A stretch of 64,000 bases of DNA from Pseudomonas sp. PA15(2017) (GCF_001945395.1 NZ_MSXV01000010.1:62001-126000), one strand, 5' to 3'. Positions 1 through 12,177 are shown, counted from the stretch's first letter. Numbers and translations are program-made. Notes: a model not told the origin generated them from the letters alone.

Positions 1-347
1 GTGATCTGCCAGCCGGCGAGCCGGTCGGCTACGGCGCGCGCTTCGTCAGTGAGCGTGCGACGCGGGTCGGCGTGGTCGCCATGGGCTATGCCGACGGCTA
101 TCCGCGTCACGCGCCGACCGGCACGCCGGTGCTGATCGACGGCCAGCCATCGCGCATCATCGGTCGCGTGTCGATGGACATGCTCACCGTCGACCTCAGC
201 GACCTGCCAGGCGCTGGCCTGGGCAGCCGCGTCGAGTTCTGGGGCCGTGGCGTGCTGGCCAGCGATGTCGCCATCGCCGCCGGCACCATTCCCTATCAGC
301 TGTTCTGCAATGTACGGCGGGTGCCGCTGATCTACAGCGAAGCCTAG
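1..347 (+). CDS. dadX: Alanine racemase, catabolic (3' end only)
   Basis: This is the C-terminal part of a PLP-dependent alanine racemase, which interconverts L- and D-alanine. The first complete codon is at position 3 and the frame is open to the left edge, so the PLP-lysine domain is missing from the window. What is seen is the C-terminal beta domain, including the [10 protein letters not shown] segment and the VSMDM motif, whose methionine region lies near the second active-site face in this family. The gene is followed at once by a pauR-like repressor and a cytochrome c5 gene, the order I recall for dadX-PA5301-cycB in P. aeruginosa. That favours the catabolic dadX over the biosynthetic alr. 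The assignment dadX versus alr is inference from context. Confidence 0.88.
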   Translation, partial: DLPAGEPVGYGARFVSERATRVGVVAMGYADGYPRHAPTGTPVLIDGQPSRIIGRVSMDMLTVDLSDLPGAGLGSRVEFWGRGVLASDVAIAAGTIPYQLFCNVRRVPLIYSEA

Positions 348-443
348 GCGCGCTGCGACCTCAAGTGTTCGGACTGTTGTAAATACTGAACACTGTCGCC
401 ATGATAAGACCACTTTCCATGGCTTCATTGAGGGTATCCAACA

Positions 444-992
444 TTGGACGTCGGTCTTCGCCTGCAATCGATCCGCAAGCAAAAGGGACTCTCCCAGCGT
501 GAACTCGCCAAGCGGGCGGGGGTTACCAACAGCACCATCTCGATGATCGAGAAGAACAGCGTAAGCCCGTCGATCAGCTCACTGAAAAAGGTACTGGCCG
601 GTATTCCGATGTCGCTGGTGGAGTTCTTTTCCCTGGAAGCCGAACAGGACAGCCAGGTGCAGGTGGTTTACCGCGCCAGCGAGCTGACCGACATCCACAG
701 CGGCGCGATCACCATGAAGCTGATCGGCAAGGCCCATCCCAGCCGCGCCATTTCCTTTCTCGACGAAACCTATCCGCCGCACAGCGACACCGGCCTGGAG
801 ATGTACGCACACGAGGGCGAGGAGACCGGCATGCTGGTCGAAGGGCGCCTGGAGCTGACCGTCGGTGACGAGGTATTCGTTCTCGAGAGCGGCGACAGCT
901 ACTACTTCGAGAGCAGCAAACCGCACCGCTTCCGCAATCCCTTCGATCAGCCGGCCAGGTTGATCAGCGCCACCACGCCCGCCAATTTCTAA
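444..992 (+). CDS. pauR: XRE-cupin transcriptional repressor of polyamine catabolism (PauR/PuuR type)
   Basis: The protein (182 aa) has an N-terminal XRE helix-turn-helix at about residues 6-60 (QRELAKRAGVTNSTISMIEK) and a C-terminal cupin at about 105-180, the layout of PuuR/PauR. PauR of P. aeruginosa represses putrescine and cadaverine catabolism genes. The N-terminus MDVGLRLQSIRKQKGLSQRE matches what I recall of that protein, which supports the unusual TTG start at 444. A GAGGG ribosome site lies about 8 bases upstream, and no in-frame ATG would keep the helix-turn-helix intact. The cupin presumably senses a small ligand; this is inferred from the family. The gene lies between dadX and cycB, as in P. 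aeruginosa. Confidence 0.9.
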   Translation: MDVGLRLQSIRKQKGLSQRELAKRAGVTNSTISMIEKNSVSPSISSLKKVLAGIPMSLVEFFSLEAEQDSQVQVVYRASELTDIHSGAITMKLIGKAHPSRAISFLDETYPPHSDTGLEMYAHEGEETGMLVEGRLELTVGDEVFVLESGDSYYFESSKPHRFRNPFDQPARLISATTPANF

Positions 993-1129
993 ACCGGCGC
1001 GGGCAATCTGCGCCGCCGTTGATCTGCGTCATGGGTCCGCTGATCCCGCCGTTTCAGCCAGTCGGTATACTTTGCCGGCTTGCGAAACCGTGGCCGCGAG
1101 CGTGATTAGCCATTCATGAGGGCATCTGA

Positions 1130-1552
1130 GTGAACCCAATTAGCAGCATGCTGGTAGCGCCGGCCATCGCCCTAGCGCTATGGGCCGTGACGGCTCAGGC
1201 GAACACCGACGAGGCGATCGCCGAGCGGATCAAGCCCGTCGGGCAGGTGTGCATCGCCGGTCAGGAATGCAAGGGTGTGGAGGCCGTGACAACCGCAGCC
1301 GTGGGTGCCGCGCGCAGCGCCGACGACATCATCGCCAGGCACTGTACCGCCTGCCATACCACGGGCCTGTTGGGCGCGCCGAAAATCGGCGACACCGCGG
1401 CCTGGAAGGACCGTGCCGATCACCAGGGCGGGCTGGACGGCATTCTCGCCGCGGCCATCAACGGCATCAATGCCATGCCGCCGAAGGGCACCTGTGGCGA
1501 CTGCTCGGACGACGAGTTGCGCGCTGCCATCGAAAAGATGTCCGGCCTCTGA
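1130..1552 (+). CDS. cycB: Cytochrome c5
   Basis: This is a 140-residue secreted mono-heme cytochrome c that carries electrons in the periplasm. Residues 1-24 form a signal peptide ending in AQA. The heme site is C72-T-A-C75-H76, and the probable axial methionine is in the NAMPPKG segment. A second cysteine pair (CGDC) near the C-terminus is typical of cytochrome c5, where it forms a disulfide. A further pair (C41, C47) lies in the linker. The start is GTG at 1130. A TATACT-like -10 element is visible at about 1066. It follows pauR and is probably transcribed on its own, ending at the hairpin near 1780. Confidence 0.9.
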   Translation: MNPISSMLVAPAIALALWAVTAQANTDEAIAERIKPVGQVCIAGQECKGVEAVTTAAVGAARSADDIIARHCTACHTTGLLGAPKIGDTAAWKDRADHQGGLDGILAAAINGINAMPPKGTCGDCSDDELRAAIEKMSGL

Positions 1553-1642
1553 GGCGAGACATTCTTTGCTCTAAGAGTTTGTGCAAAGTCTTGTATGCGC
1601 ATGTGGCGGCAATTACAAGGCAGAAGCGGTCGTCCCCGGTCA

Positions 1643-1710
1643 CTGTGGGAGCGCGCCATGCGCGCGAAAAAACGCGGGCATGGCCTAGGCGTCCCCGCCC
1701 GCTCCCATAG
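1643..1710. repeat. REP-like palindromic repeat
   Basis: An 11-base inverted repeat (CTGTGGGAGCG at the left, CGCTCCCATAG at the right, one mismatch) encloses about 46 bases with a GC-rich inner palindrome. Repeats with the GTGGGAGCG core are common between genes in Pseudomonas. It lies in the 334-base gap between cycB and the acetyl-CoA hydrolase gene; apart from this and the following hairpin I see nothing else in the gap. Confidence 0.65.
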
Positions 1711-1773
1711 GTACTGCGCCCTACCTAGCTGTCAAATCGCCGAACTTCGGCTTGAAGACGTTGAACAGGTTCT

Positions 1774-1804
1774 AAAAACGCCGCCGCCAGGCGGCTTTGT
1801 TGTT
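1774..1804 (+). terminator. Rho-independent terminator
   Basis: A GCCGCC/GGCGGC stem at 1780-1795 with a four-base loop is followed by TTTGTTGTTT. It is suited to end rightward transcription from cycB and lies before the ribosome site of the next gene. Confidence 0.65.
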
Positions 1805-1886
1805 TCAGGCTGATGACGACATGCAGCAAAAGGCGCAGCGGGGGAGTCCAACAGGGACGATCCCGACCGTTGGCCTGGAGAACCGC

Positions 1887-4617
<2,731 letters not shown>

Positions 4618-4692
4618 TCAAATTGCCGATCATTTGTAGCGAAAACACAGTGCGCGCCATCCGCTCGTCCATTGCCGGGCCGCGCCGGGCGC

Positions 4693-5175
4693 TCAGGCGC
4701 TGCGGGTCAGCCGGCGCAGGATGTCCCGCGGAATGCCACGTGGGTCCAGCGGCAGCTTGTCCGGTGCCGGCTCCAGGCCCAGCTCGAACAGCCAGTTGAG
4801 GGCGTATTCGCGCAGTTGCTTCTGCTCGTATTCCTGCCATTGCTGGCGCAGAACCGGGAAGTAGTCGATCTCGTAATCGAAGGCCTTGAGCGGCTTACGA
4901 CCGGTCAGTGCGGCGCTGAGCAGCGGGTGCGCGTTGAGGTCGTTGAGGGTGAACAGAAAGGATTCGCGCATCGCCACGCGTTGGGCCACGTCGAGGTTGG
5001 GCACGTGGGCGTAGCGGTCGGGGTTGAGCTGCACCTGCTGGCGCTCATCGCTGCCCTGGTCTTCCGGCGACAGGGTCAGCAGCGTGCCGGCTTCCATGTC
5101 GAGCCAGTGTTCGAGGGTTTCGCGGCCGTTGATCAACTGGGTCAGGGTGTCGAGGTCGAGAGTGAGCGTGCGCAT
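4693..5175 (-). CDS. UPF0158 family protein
   Basis: The protein (160 aa) is a member of the UPF0158 family, whose function is unknown. The recognised parts are an N-terminal LTLDLDTLTQL stretch, a central DRYAHVPNLD segment and a GRKPLKAF motif followed by a helix rich in charged residues (RQQWQEYEQKQLRE). No signal peptide or membrane segment is seen. The ATG at 5175 is chosen; the frame extends six codons upstream to a TTG, but AGAGG lies well placed for the ATG. It lies between xpt and rep on the same strand. Confidence 0.78.
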   Translation of the reverse strand: MRTLTLDLDTLTQLINGRETLEHWLDMEAGTLLTLSPEDQGSDERQQVQLNPDRYAHVPNLDVAQRVAMRESFLFTLNDLNAHPLLSAALTGRKPLKAFDYEIDYFPVLRQQWQEYEQKQLREYALNWLFELGLEPAPDKLPLDPRGIPRDILRRLTRSA

Positions 5176-5297
5176 GGTGCCGGGCCTCTGCAAGGGGAGC
5201 TGACGATGACGGAGCCGGCTGCTGGAGCCGGCCTTTCACTCTGACTACGAAATGTTGCACTGGTGCCCGTCGGGATGGTGGGCTCGGTGAAAAGGTC

Positions 5298-5456
5298 GCC
5301 TGGGCTGAACCGCGCCATACCTATGTCAATTTCCCGGGTGGCGCTACGCTCGACCCGGGCTACGGATCGCACGCTTTACCAAGGGTAGCCTGGGTTGAGC
5401 TGGGCGATACCCAGGTCGATTTCCCGGGTGTCGCTGCGCTCGGCCCGGGCTACCGA
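5298..5456. repeat. Two copies of a 69-base REP-like unit
   Basis: Similar units start at 5298 and 5388 (period 90). Each begins CCTGGG(C/T)TGA and contains a palindrome TTCCCGGGTG...GACCCGGGCTAC or its near copy. GTAGCCCGGG-type repeats are widespread between genes of Pseudomonas. They lie between the UPF0158 gene and the 3' end of rep. Confidence 0.75.
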
Positions 5457-5465
5457 TTCATGCTT

Positions 5466-7475
5466 TCAGCGCTTGAGCATCGCCCGCATGCTGGCCAGAG
5501 CGTCGTTGCCGCGAGCCGCCTTGACCTCCACCGGCGCCTCTTCCTGGCCCTCCCAGACCAGATCCTCCGGCGGCAGCTCGTCGAGGAAACGGCTTGGCGT
5601 GCAGTCGATGATCTCACCGTACTGCTTGCGTTTGGCGGCGAAGGTCAGCGCCAGGTTGCGCTTGGCGCGGGTGATGCCCACATAGGCCAGGCGGCGCTCT
5701 TCCTCGATGGTGTCAGATTCGATGCTGGAACGGTGCGGCAGGATTTCCTCTTCGAAGCCGATGATGTATACCGATGGAAACTCCAGGCCCTTGGAGGCGT
5801 GCATGGTCATCATCTGCACGCCGTCGGCGCCTTCCTCCTCCTCCTGCTGGCGTTCGAGCATGTCGCGCAGCACCAGTTTGCCGATGGCATCCTCGATGGT
5901 CATGTCACCCTCTTCGTCCTTGTCGAGGGTGTTCTTCAGGGCATCGACCAGAAACCACACGTTGCCCATGCGCGCGTCGGCGACCTTGTCGCTGGAGGCG
6001 TTCTGGCGCAGCCAGTTCTCGTAGTCGATATCCATGACCATGCTGCGAATCGCGGCGATCGGCTCGTTGACCACGCACTGCTCGCGCACGCCGTCCATCC
6101 AGCGCTTGAAGCGCGCCAGGCGCTCGGTATAACGGCTGTCCAGGTGCTCGCCGAGGCCGATCTCGTCGCTGGCCGCGTACATGCTGATCTTGCGCTCGTT
6201 GGCGTAGTTGCCGAGTTTTTCCAGGGTCGTGGAACCGATCTCGCGGCGCGGCACGTTGATCACCCGCAGGAAGGCGTTGTCGTCGTCCGGGTTGACCAGC
6301 AGGCGGAAGTAGCTCATCAGATCCTTCACTTCCTGGCGGGCGAAGAAGCTGGTGCCGCCGGACAGGCGATAGGGAATCTGGTGGTGCTGCAACTTCAGCT
6401 CCATCAGCTTGGCCTGGTAGTTACCGCGGTAGAGGATGGCGAAATCGCTGTAGGGCCGCTGGGTGCGCAGGTGCTCGGTGAGAATCTCCAGGGCCACGCG
6501 TTCGCACTCGGCGTCTTCGTTGCGGGTGCGGATCACGCGGATCTCGTCGCCCATGCCCATCTCGCTCCACAGCTGCTTCTCGAAGGCGTGGGGGTTGTTG
6601 GCGATCAGCACGTTGGCGCACTTGAGGATGCGGCTGGTGGAGCGGTAGTTCTGCTCGAGCATCACCACCTTGAGCGACGGGTAGTCTTCCTTGAGCAGGT
6701 TGAGGTTCTCCGGCCGCGCACCGCGCCAGGCGTAGATCGACTGATCGTCGTCGCCGACCACGGTGATCTGGTTGCGCATGCCCACCAACAGCTTCACCAG
6801 CAGGTATTGGCTGGAGTTGGTGTCCTGGTATTCGTCGACGAGCAGGTAGCGGATGCGGTTCTGCCACTTTTCCAGAATGTCCTGATGCTCCTGGAACAGC
6901 TTGACCGGCAGCAGGATCAGGTCGTTGAAGTCCACCGCGTTGTACGCCTTGAGCGTGCGCTGGTAATGCAGGTAGACGATCGCCGCGGTCTGCTCCTTCG
7001 GCCCGCGGGCGTTGGCCAGGGCTTCGTCGGGCAGGATCAGGTCGTTCTTCCAGCTGTCGATGTAGTTTTTCACCTCATCGGCGCCATCGTCGCCGGCGTA
7101 CTCCTTCTGCATGATGTCGGTGAGCAGGGCCTTGATGTCACCATCGTCGAAGATCGAGAAACCAGGCTTGTAGCCCAGGCGCGCATACTCCTTGCGGATG
7201 ATGTTCATGCCCAGGTTGTGGAAGGTCGACACCGTCAGGCCGCGTGCTTCGGCGCCCTTGAGCAGGGTGCCGACGCGCTCCTTCATCTCGCGCGCGGCCT
7301 TGTTGGTGAAGGTCATGGCGACGATGTGCTGGGCGCGAATGCCGCAGTTCTGCACCAGATGGGCGATCTTGCGGGTAATCACGCTGGTCTTGCCGGAGCC
7401 TGCGCCGGCGAGCACCAAAAGAGGGCCGCCGACGTAGTTCACGGCTTCCTGTTGCCGGGGGTTGAGTCGGGACAT
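5466..7475 (-). CDS. rep: ATP-dependent DNA helicase Rep
   Basis: Rep is a superfamily 1 3'-5' helicase that clears protein blocks ahead of replication forks. The protein (669 aa) has the expected length. Walker A is GAGSGKT at residues 24-30; motif II is LLVDEYQDTN; motif III region GDDDQSIYAWRGA and motif VI VGITRAKRNL are all present. The Q-motif region LNPRQQEAV starts at residue 4. The ATG at 7475 fits the family N-terminus. The final residues LASMRAMLKR agree with Rep rather than UvrD, as does the absence of a long C-terminal extension. Confidence 0.96.
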   Translation of the reverse strand: MSRLNPRQQEAVNYVGGPLLVLAGAGSGKTSVITRKIAHLVQNCGIRAQHIVAMTFTNKAAREMKERVGTLLKGAEARGLTVSTFHNLGMNIIRKEYARLGYKPGFSIFDDGDIKALLTDIMQKEYAGDDGADEVKNYIDSWKNDLILPDEALANARGPKEQTAAIVYLHYQRTLKAYNAVDFNDLILLPVKLFQEHQDILEKWQNRIRYLLVDEYQDTNSSQYLLVKLLVGMRNQITVVGDDDQSIYAWRGARPENLNLLKEDYPSLKVVMLEQNYRSTSRILKCANVLIANNPHAFEKQLWSEMGMGDEIRVIRTRNEDAECERVALEILTEHLRTQRPYSDFAILYRGNYQAKLMELKLQHHQIPYRLSGGTSFFARQEVKDLMSYFRLLVNPDDDNAFLRVINVPRREIGSTTLEKLGNYANERKISMYAASDEIGLGEHLDSRYTERLARFKRWMDGVREQCVVNEPIAAIRSMVMDIDYENWLRQNASSDKVADARMGNVWFLVDALKNTLDKDEEGDMTIEDAIGKLVLRDMLERQQEEEEGADGVQMMTMHASKGLEFPSVYIIGFEEEILPHRSSIESDTIEEERRLAYVGITRAKRNLALTFAAKRKQYGEIIDCTPSRFLDELPPEDLVWEGQEEAPVEVKAARGNDALASMRAMLKR

Positions 7476-7674
7476 CGTGTCTATCGCAGAAGAAAATGGC
7501 CGCGCATTTTAGCTGAAAGTCGGCGGCCATTTCGTGGCTTTGCTGCAGCAGCCGACAACCGTGCTCGAAAGCACGTTCACGGCGCCTGTTTGTGCCGGTG
7601 GGCTTGTCGTTTACCGGGTTTTTGTCGCAGGATGTTCGCCGATTTACACGGAAGTGATTGATTTGACGCCGGAT

Positions 7675-9408
7675 ATGGCGCACTCAGAAGCGCCGCGGGC
7701 GCTCATCTTTTCGTGCATCGGGGGACTTTTCTTGAGCGCATTCGTCGAGCCGTTGCGCCTGGTACTGCTGGCGGAAACGCCGCAGTGGAGCGAGCTGCTG
7801 CGCGAGCGCCTGGATGCCGTGAGCGGGCCGATGCCCCTGAGCTGCGCCGCCAACTGGCCGGATGCCCGACAACTGCTCGACGCCGGCGCCGATGCGGTAT
7901 TGCTGACCACCCCGGCACACCTGCCGGACTTGCGGCGCTGCACGGCGCCAATCATCCTGTTGCTGGAACAGGAGCCGGCCGACACGCCGCCCCAGGTCTG
8001 CGACTGGCTGGTGCGCGATCAACTGAGCCCCGATGTGCTGCGCCGCAGCCTGCGTTACGTGCGCGAGCAGGGCCGTCTGCGCCTGACCGTGCAGCGCCTG
8101 GCCGAACAGGACGCGCTCACCGGCATCGCCAACCGGCAGGGCTTTCACACCCTGCTGGCGGCGCGCCTGGCCGAACAAGGCCGTCGCGGCGTGGCGCTGA
8201 TCCAGCTGGACCTGGACAACTTTCGCCAGGCCAACGACGCCCTTGGTCATCGCGCTGGTGACCAGCTGATCCAGCAGGTGGTGGCGCGGCTCAAGCAGTA
8301 CCTGCATCGCGGTGATCAGATGGCGCGCCTCGGTGGCGACGAATTCGCCCTGCTGCTCGACAGCCACGATGATATCGAACGCCTGCACGGCCGCGTGCAG
8401 CATCTGCTCGAAGCGCTGGGCGAGCCGTACTGGCTGGAGGGCGAGAGCCTGCTGCTTGGTTGCAGCCTCGGCGTGGCCCTGGCCAAGCCGGCGAGCACCG
8501 CCGATAGGCTGATGTGGCACGCCCACGTCGCCATGCAGCAAGCCAAGAGCCGCCATGGCTGCACCTACCATCTGTACGACGAACGCCTGGACCACGGCAT
8601 GCGCAGCCAGGTCGACTTGCAGCGCGAGCTGCGTCGGGCACTGCGCAAGGGAGAGTTGCAACTGCATTATCAGCCCAGGTACTGCCTGCGCAGTGGCCGC
8701 ATCGTTGGTCTGGAAGCCCTGGTGCGCTGGCAGCACGAACGGCATGGGCTGTTGATGCCCGGCGAGTTCGTGCCGCTGGCCGAGGAATGCGGGCTGATCG
8801 TGCCGCTCGGCTACTGGGTGATCGACCGCGCGATGCGCGACATGCAGTGGCTGCGCGAGCGTGGCCATCCGCCGTTGCACATGGCGGTCAACCTGTCGTT
8901 TCGCCAGTTCCAGGACGGCCAGCTGTTGCCGACCCTGGAGCGACTCATCGACAGCTGCGGCATCGACAGTCACTGGCTGGAGTTCGAGCTGACCGAAACC
9001 GCGGTGATGCGCCGCAGCGAATACGTGCTGCAGACCATGCGCCGCCTGGGCCACCTGGGCGTGCGCTTCTCCCTGGACGACTTCGGCACCGGATTCTCGT
9101 CGTTCGAGCACCTGAGCAATCTGCCCATCGCCCTGCTGAAGATCGACCGCAGTTTCGTCACCGGCATGGAGCAGCGCCCGCAGAGCCAGCGGCTGGTGCA
9201 GGCAATGATCAGCCTGGCCCACAACCTTGACCTGCAGGTGGTCGCCGAAGGGGTGGAAAACCAGGAGCAACTGCGCCTGCTGCGCGAGTTCGGCTGCGAT
9301 CAGGTGCAGGGGTACCTGATCAGCCGCGCCGTGCCCCGCGCCGAGCTGGACGGCGTGCTGACCCAGGCGCAGGTGTCGCCGCCCGGTTCACGGCAACGCG
9401 ACGGCTGA
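7675..9408 (+). CDS. GGDEF-EAL protein, cyclic di-GMP turnover (ProE-like)
   Basis: The first 130 residues resemble a degenerate receiver domain (LRLVLLAETPQWSELL...DAVLLTTP). The GGDEF domain follows with an intact RLGGDEFALLL signature. The EAL domain has GLEALVRWQH, the ELTETAVM metal-site segment, DDFGTGFSS and KIDRSFV, so the catalytic residues for c-di-GMP hydrolysis appear intact. The frame is open upstream to 7534; ATG 7675 is the first ATG that leaves a plausible domain start, but a start further upstream cannot be excluded. The position between rep and a MATE gene matches my memory of P. aeruginosa PA5295 (ProE, an active phosphodiesterase). Which activity dominates here is inference. 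Confidence 0.85.
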   Translation: MAHSEAPRALIFSCIGGLFLSAFVEPLRLVLLAETPQWSELLRERLDAVSGPMPLSCAANWPDARQLLDAGADAVLLTTPAHLPDLRRCTAPIILLLEQEPADTPPQVCDWLVRDQLSPDVLRRSLRYVREQGRLRLTVQRLAEQDALTGIANRQGFHTLLAARLAEQGRRGVALIQLDLDNFRQANDALGHRAGDQLIQQVVARLKQYLHRGDQMARLGGDEFALLLDSHDDIERLHGRVQHLLEALGEPYWLEGESLLLGCSLGVALAKPASTADRLMWHAHVAMQQAKSRHGCTYHLYDERLDHGMRSQVDLQRELRRALRKGELQLHYQPRYCLRSGRIVGLEALVRWQHERHGLLMPGEFVPLAEECGLIVPLGYWVIDRAMRDMQWLRERGHPPLHMAVNLSFRQFQDGQLLPTLERLIDSCGIDSHWLEFELTETAVMRRSEYVLQTMRRLGHLGVRFSLDDFGTGFSSFEHLSNLPIALLKIDRSFVTGMEQRPQSQRLVQAMISLAHNLDLQVVAEGVENQEQLRLLREFGCDQVQGYLISRAVPRAELDGVLTQAQVSPPGSRQRDG

Positions 9409-9415
9409 CTTTACG

Positions 9416-9738
9416 CTAGGGTCTGTTCCCGTTTCACGCACGGCCGCGCCGGAGCCAGTTTTTGTGCGAGGCAAGGACCGCGCCCGCTCCAGGCGGGCTT
9501 GCGGCATTTCCCACATCCATGTGGGGCACACAGATGTGAAGTTTGGCGGGCCAAATGAGCCATCGAGTAACGCCGCATCGCACAAAAAACTGGCCCGGCC
9601 CTTGGGGTTGCGCGGGAAATGGCCTCCGCTGTCGTTGCAGGACTTGGCAAGGGAGCAACCATTCCCTGCGTCCTGCGCCTAACCGGAGGCCATTTCTCGC
9701 AGCAACGCGGCTCGCGCTGAAACGGGAACAGACCCTAG
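9416..9738. mobile_element. MITE-like element with 21-bp perfect terminal inverted repeats
   Basis: Positions 9416-9436 (CTAGGGTCTGTTCCCGTTTC and one more base) are repeated exactly, in inverted form, at 9718-9738. Inside are two further inverted pairs: 9454-9469 with 9578-9594, and 9616-9628 with 9684-9696. The element is 323 bp and has no credible reading frame. It fills the gap between the GGDEF-EAL gene and the convergent MATE gene, and its right end contributes the MATE stop codon. Short non-coding elements with long terminal repeats of this kind are moved by transposases encoded elsewhere; no transposase is visible here. It could also act as a bidirectional transcription barrier. Confidence 0.75.
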
Positions 9739-11117
9739 GTCAGGCAGGGTGCTGCGCCGGCACTTTGCACCCGCTGCAGGCGTGTGGTCTTCCAGCGAAA
9801 GCCCAGTACCAGGCCGGTCGCCGTCACGGCCAGCCCGGCGGCCAAGCCCCACCACACGCCATGGGCGCCCCAGCCGAGAGGGAAGGCCAGCAGCCAGGCC
9901 AGCGGCGCGCCGACGCACCAGTAGCCGGTCAGGCCGATCACCAGGGTCAGGCGGCCGTCGTTGAGGCCGCGAATCGCGCCCATGGCGACGCTCTGCAGGC
10001 CATCGAACAGCTCGAACCAGGCGGCGATCGCCAGCAGGCTCACCGCCAGGGTGACGATATCGGCGAACGCCGGATCGTGGCGGTCGAGGAACAGGGCGAT
10101 GATAAACTCCGGCAGCAACCAGAACGCCAGGGCGAACATCAGCATCAGCGCGGCGCCCATGCCCATGCCCAGATGACCGGCCAGGCGTGACAGGTGCAGG
10201 CGACCCGCGCCGTAGTGCATGCCGACGCGGAAGGTCACCGCATAGGACAGGCCATGGGGCACGATGAAGGCCAGGGCGACCGACTGCATGGCAATCTGGT
10301 GCGCCGCCAACTGCACGCTGCCCAGGGCACCCATGCACAGCGTGGCGAAGGTGAACAGCCCTTGCTCGGCGGCGTAGGTGCCACCGATCGGCAGGCCGAG
10401 GCGGAGCAGGTCGCGGATTTCGGCGCGTTGTGGGCGACCCAGCCCGCCGCGCAGCCGATAGCGCTGATAGGTTGGCGAAATGAGGATGTGCAGCCCCAGG
10501 GCCAGGGCCATGGCGCTGCTGACCAGCGCGGTGGTCAGGCCGATACCGCTCAGGCCCAGGTCCACGCCCAACCAGCCCTTGATCAGCGCATAATTGATGA
10601 CGAAGTTGGCAAGGGTGCCGACGATGCTGATGGTCATCACCGGGCCGGGATGGCCGATGGCGCTGGTGAAACCGCGCAGGGCCATGAAACAGAGGTAGGC
10701 GGGCAGGCCCAGCGATAGGGGACGCAGGAACGTCATGGCCTCGCTGGCAGCGGCCGGGTCCTGCCCCAGGTGCGGCAATAGCGGGCCCAGGCCATTGAGG
10801 CACAAGGCACTGACCACGCCGAGCAGCATGGCCAGCCACAGGCCATTGCGGAGCAGGCGGGTCACGCCGCTCACGTCACCGGCGCCATGGCGGATGGCGG
10901 CCAGGCTGCCGACCGCTGCGATCACGCCCGTGCAGAAAATCGAGAAGATGAAGTAGCAGGTCGCGCCCAATGCACCGCCGGCCAGCTGGCCAGGGCCGAG
11001 CATGGCCATCATCAGCGTGTCGGTGAAAATCATCAGTGCGTGGGCCAGCTGCGCGGAGATCAGCGGGCCGGCTAGGCGCAACAGGGCGCCCAGCTCGTGA
11101 CCAAGTGGATTCTTCAT
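9735..11117 (-). CDS. MATE family efflux transporter
   Basis: The protein (460 aa) is an inner-membrane multidrug exporter of the MATE family, driven by Na+ or H+ antiport. About twelve hydrophobic segments are spread over the whole length, with internal similarity of the two halves. GPLISAQLAHALMIFTDTLM at residues 17-36 is the typical start of helix 1, and GLTGYWCVGAPLAWLLAF is near the C-terminus. The NorM-like type is favoured by length. The stop codon TAG at 9735-9737 lies inside the terminal repeat of the MITE-like element, so the last residues may differ from relatives. It sits opposite a LysR gene with a 139-base shared upstream region. Confidence 0.88.
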   Translation of the reverse strand: MKNPLGHELGALLRLAGPLISAQLAHALMIFTDTLMMAMLGPGQLAGGALGATCYFIFSIFCTGVIAAVGSLAAIRHGAGDVSGVTRLLRNGLWLAMLLGVVSALCLNGLGPLLPHLGQDPAAASEAMTFLRPLSLGLPAYLCFMALRGFTSAIGHPGPVMTISIVGTLANFVINYALIKGWLGVDLGLSGIGLTTALVSSAMALALGLHILISPTYQRYRLRGGLGRPQRAEIRDLLRLGLPIGGTYAAEQGLFTFATLCMGALGSVQLAAHQIAMQSVALAFIVPHGLSYAVTFRVGMHYGAGRLHLSRLAGHLGMGMGAALMLMFALAFWLLPEFIIALFLDRHDPAFADIVTLAVSLLAIAAWFELFDGLQSVAMGAIRGLNDGRLTLVIGLTGYWCVGAPLAWLLAFPLGWGAHGVWWGLAAGLAVTATGLVLGFRWKTTRLQRVQSAGAAPCLT

Positions 11118-11256
11118 GATGAGTAAAACTTCGGCAGGGTAGGCATCCCCGGTCTTTCGGGGAAAGCGCGATAACGGCTATTCTCCGGTTTGTAACGAGT
11201 GGCCACAAAAGGAAAATAGCCATGTCAGGCATGAGTAAGACTCATGGGGCGGTGCG

Positions 11257-12177
11257 GTGAGCCGTCGCCTGCCACCGCTCTATGCACTACGCGCCTTCGA
11301 GGCCGCTGCGCGTCATCTGTCCTTTACCCGCGCCGCCGATGAGCTGGCGATCACTCAGAGTGCCGTCAGTCGGCACATTCGCACCCTGGAAGAGCATTTC
11401 GCCTGCCGACTGTTCGAGCGCCGCGGACGGGCGCTACACCTGACCGAGCCGGCGAGCATGCTGCTGCCCGGGGTACACGAGGGGTTCGAGTCACTGGAAC
11501 GAGCCTGTGCGACCCTGCGTGTGGAGGATGGCACCCTGCGCCTCAAGGCACCTTCGACCCTGACCATGCGCTGGTTGCTGGCGCGCCTGTCGCTGTTTCG
11601 CGCCCGGCAGGCCGATCTCGAGGTGCAACTCACCAGCGCCTGGATGGATCTCGACCGTGTGGATTTCCTGCACGAGCCCTTCGACTGTGCCGTGCTGCTG
11701 GGCGTCGGTTCTTTCAGTGACGAGTGGCACAGCGTGCGGCTGTTCGAGGAATGGCTGATCCCGGTTTGCGCGCCTGGCGCCTCCGGCGAGCCTCCTTGGG
11801 ATGTCGGCCGGCTGCAACGGGCCGAGCTGGTGCATCCCACACCCGATCGTCGCGACTGGCGGCGCTGGCTGCAGGCCATGGGCCTGGCCGATCAGGTGTC
11901 GCTCAGGGGCGGCCAGGTGTTCGACACCCTGGAGCTGGGCATCGTCGCCGCCGCCCGGGGTTACGGCGTGTCGATCGGCGATCTCGCAATGGTCGCCGAG
12001 GACGTGCTGCTGGGCCGTCTGGCGCTGCCCTGGCCGACCGCCGTGTCCAGCGGCGAAAGCTATTACCTGGTGTGGCCCAAGGCGCGCCGCGGCCAGGAGC
12101 GTTTCGAGCGGTTGGCCGAGTTTCTGCTCGCGGAAGTCGCGGCCATGCAGTTGCCCGACGTACAACTCAGGCGCTAG
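11257..12177 (+). CDS. LysR-type regulator, GcvA-like
   Basis: The protein (306 aa) has an N-terminal winged helix-turn-helix (ALRAFEAAARHLSFTRAADELAITQSAVSRHI) typical of LysR, and the PBP2-like effector domain of the GcvA/AmpR subgroup, suggested by the ALRAFEAAARHLSF wording. The start is GTG at 11257. It diverges from the MATE exporter gene, and LysR regulators often control the divergent neighbour; control of the exporter is therefore a reasonable but untested inference. The ligand is unknown. Confidence 0.85.
   Translation: MSRRLPPLYALRAFEAAARHLSFTRAADELAITQSAVSRHIRTLEEHFACRLFERRGRALHLTEPASMLLPGVHEGFESLERACATLRVEDGTLRLKAPSTLTMRWLLARLSLFRARQADLEVQLTSAWMDLDRVDFLHEPFDCAVLLGVGSFSDEWHSVRLFEEWLIPVCAPGASGEPPWDVGRLQRAELVHPTPDRRDWRRWLQAMGLADQVSLRGGQVFDTLELGIVAAARGYGVSIGDLAMVAEDVLLGRLALPWPTAVSSGESYYLVWPKARRGQERFERLAEFLLAEVAAMQLPDVQLRR

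Noticed and set aside
5460..7661. 733-codon open frame on the plus strand across rep
   Set aside because: It is the antisense shadow of rep; the composition is rich in H, V, D and L with no domain, as expected for the reverse of GC-rich codons.
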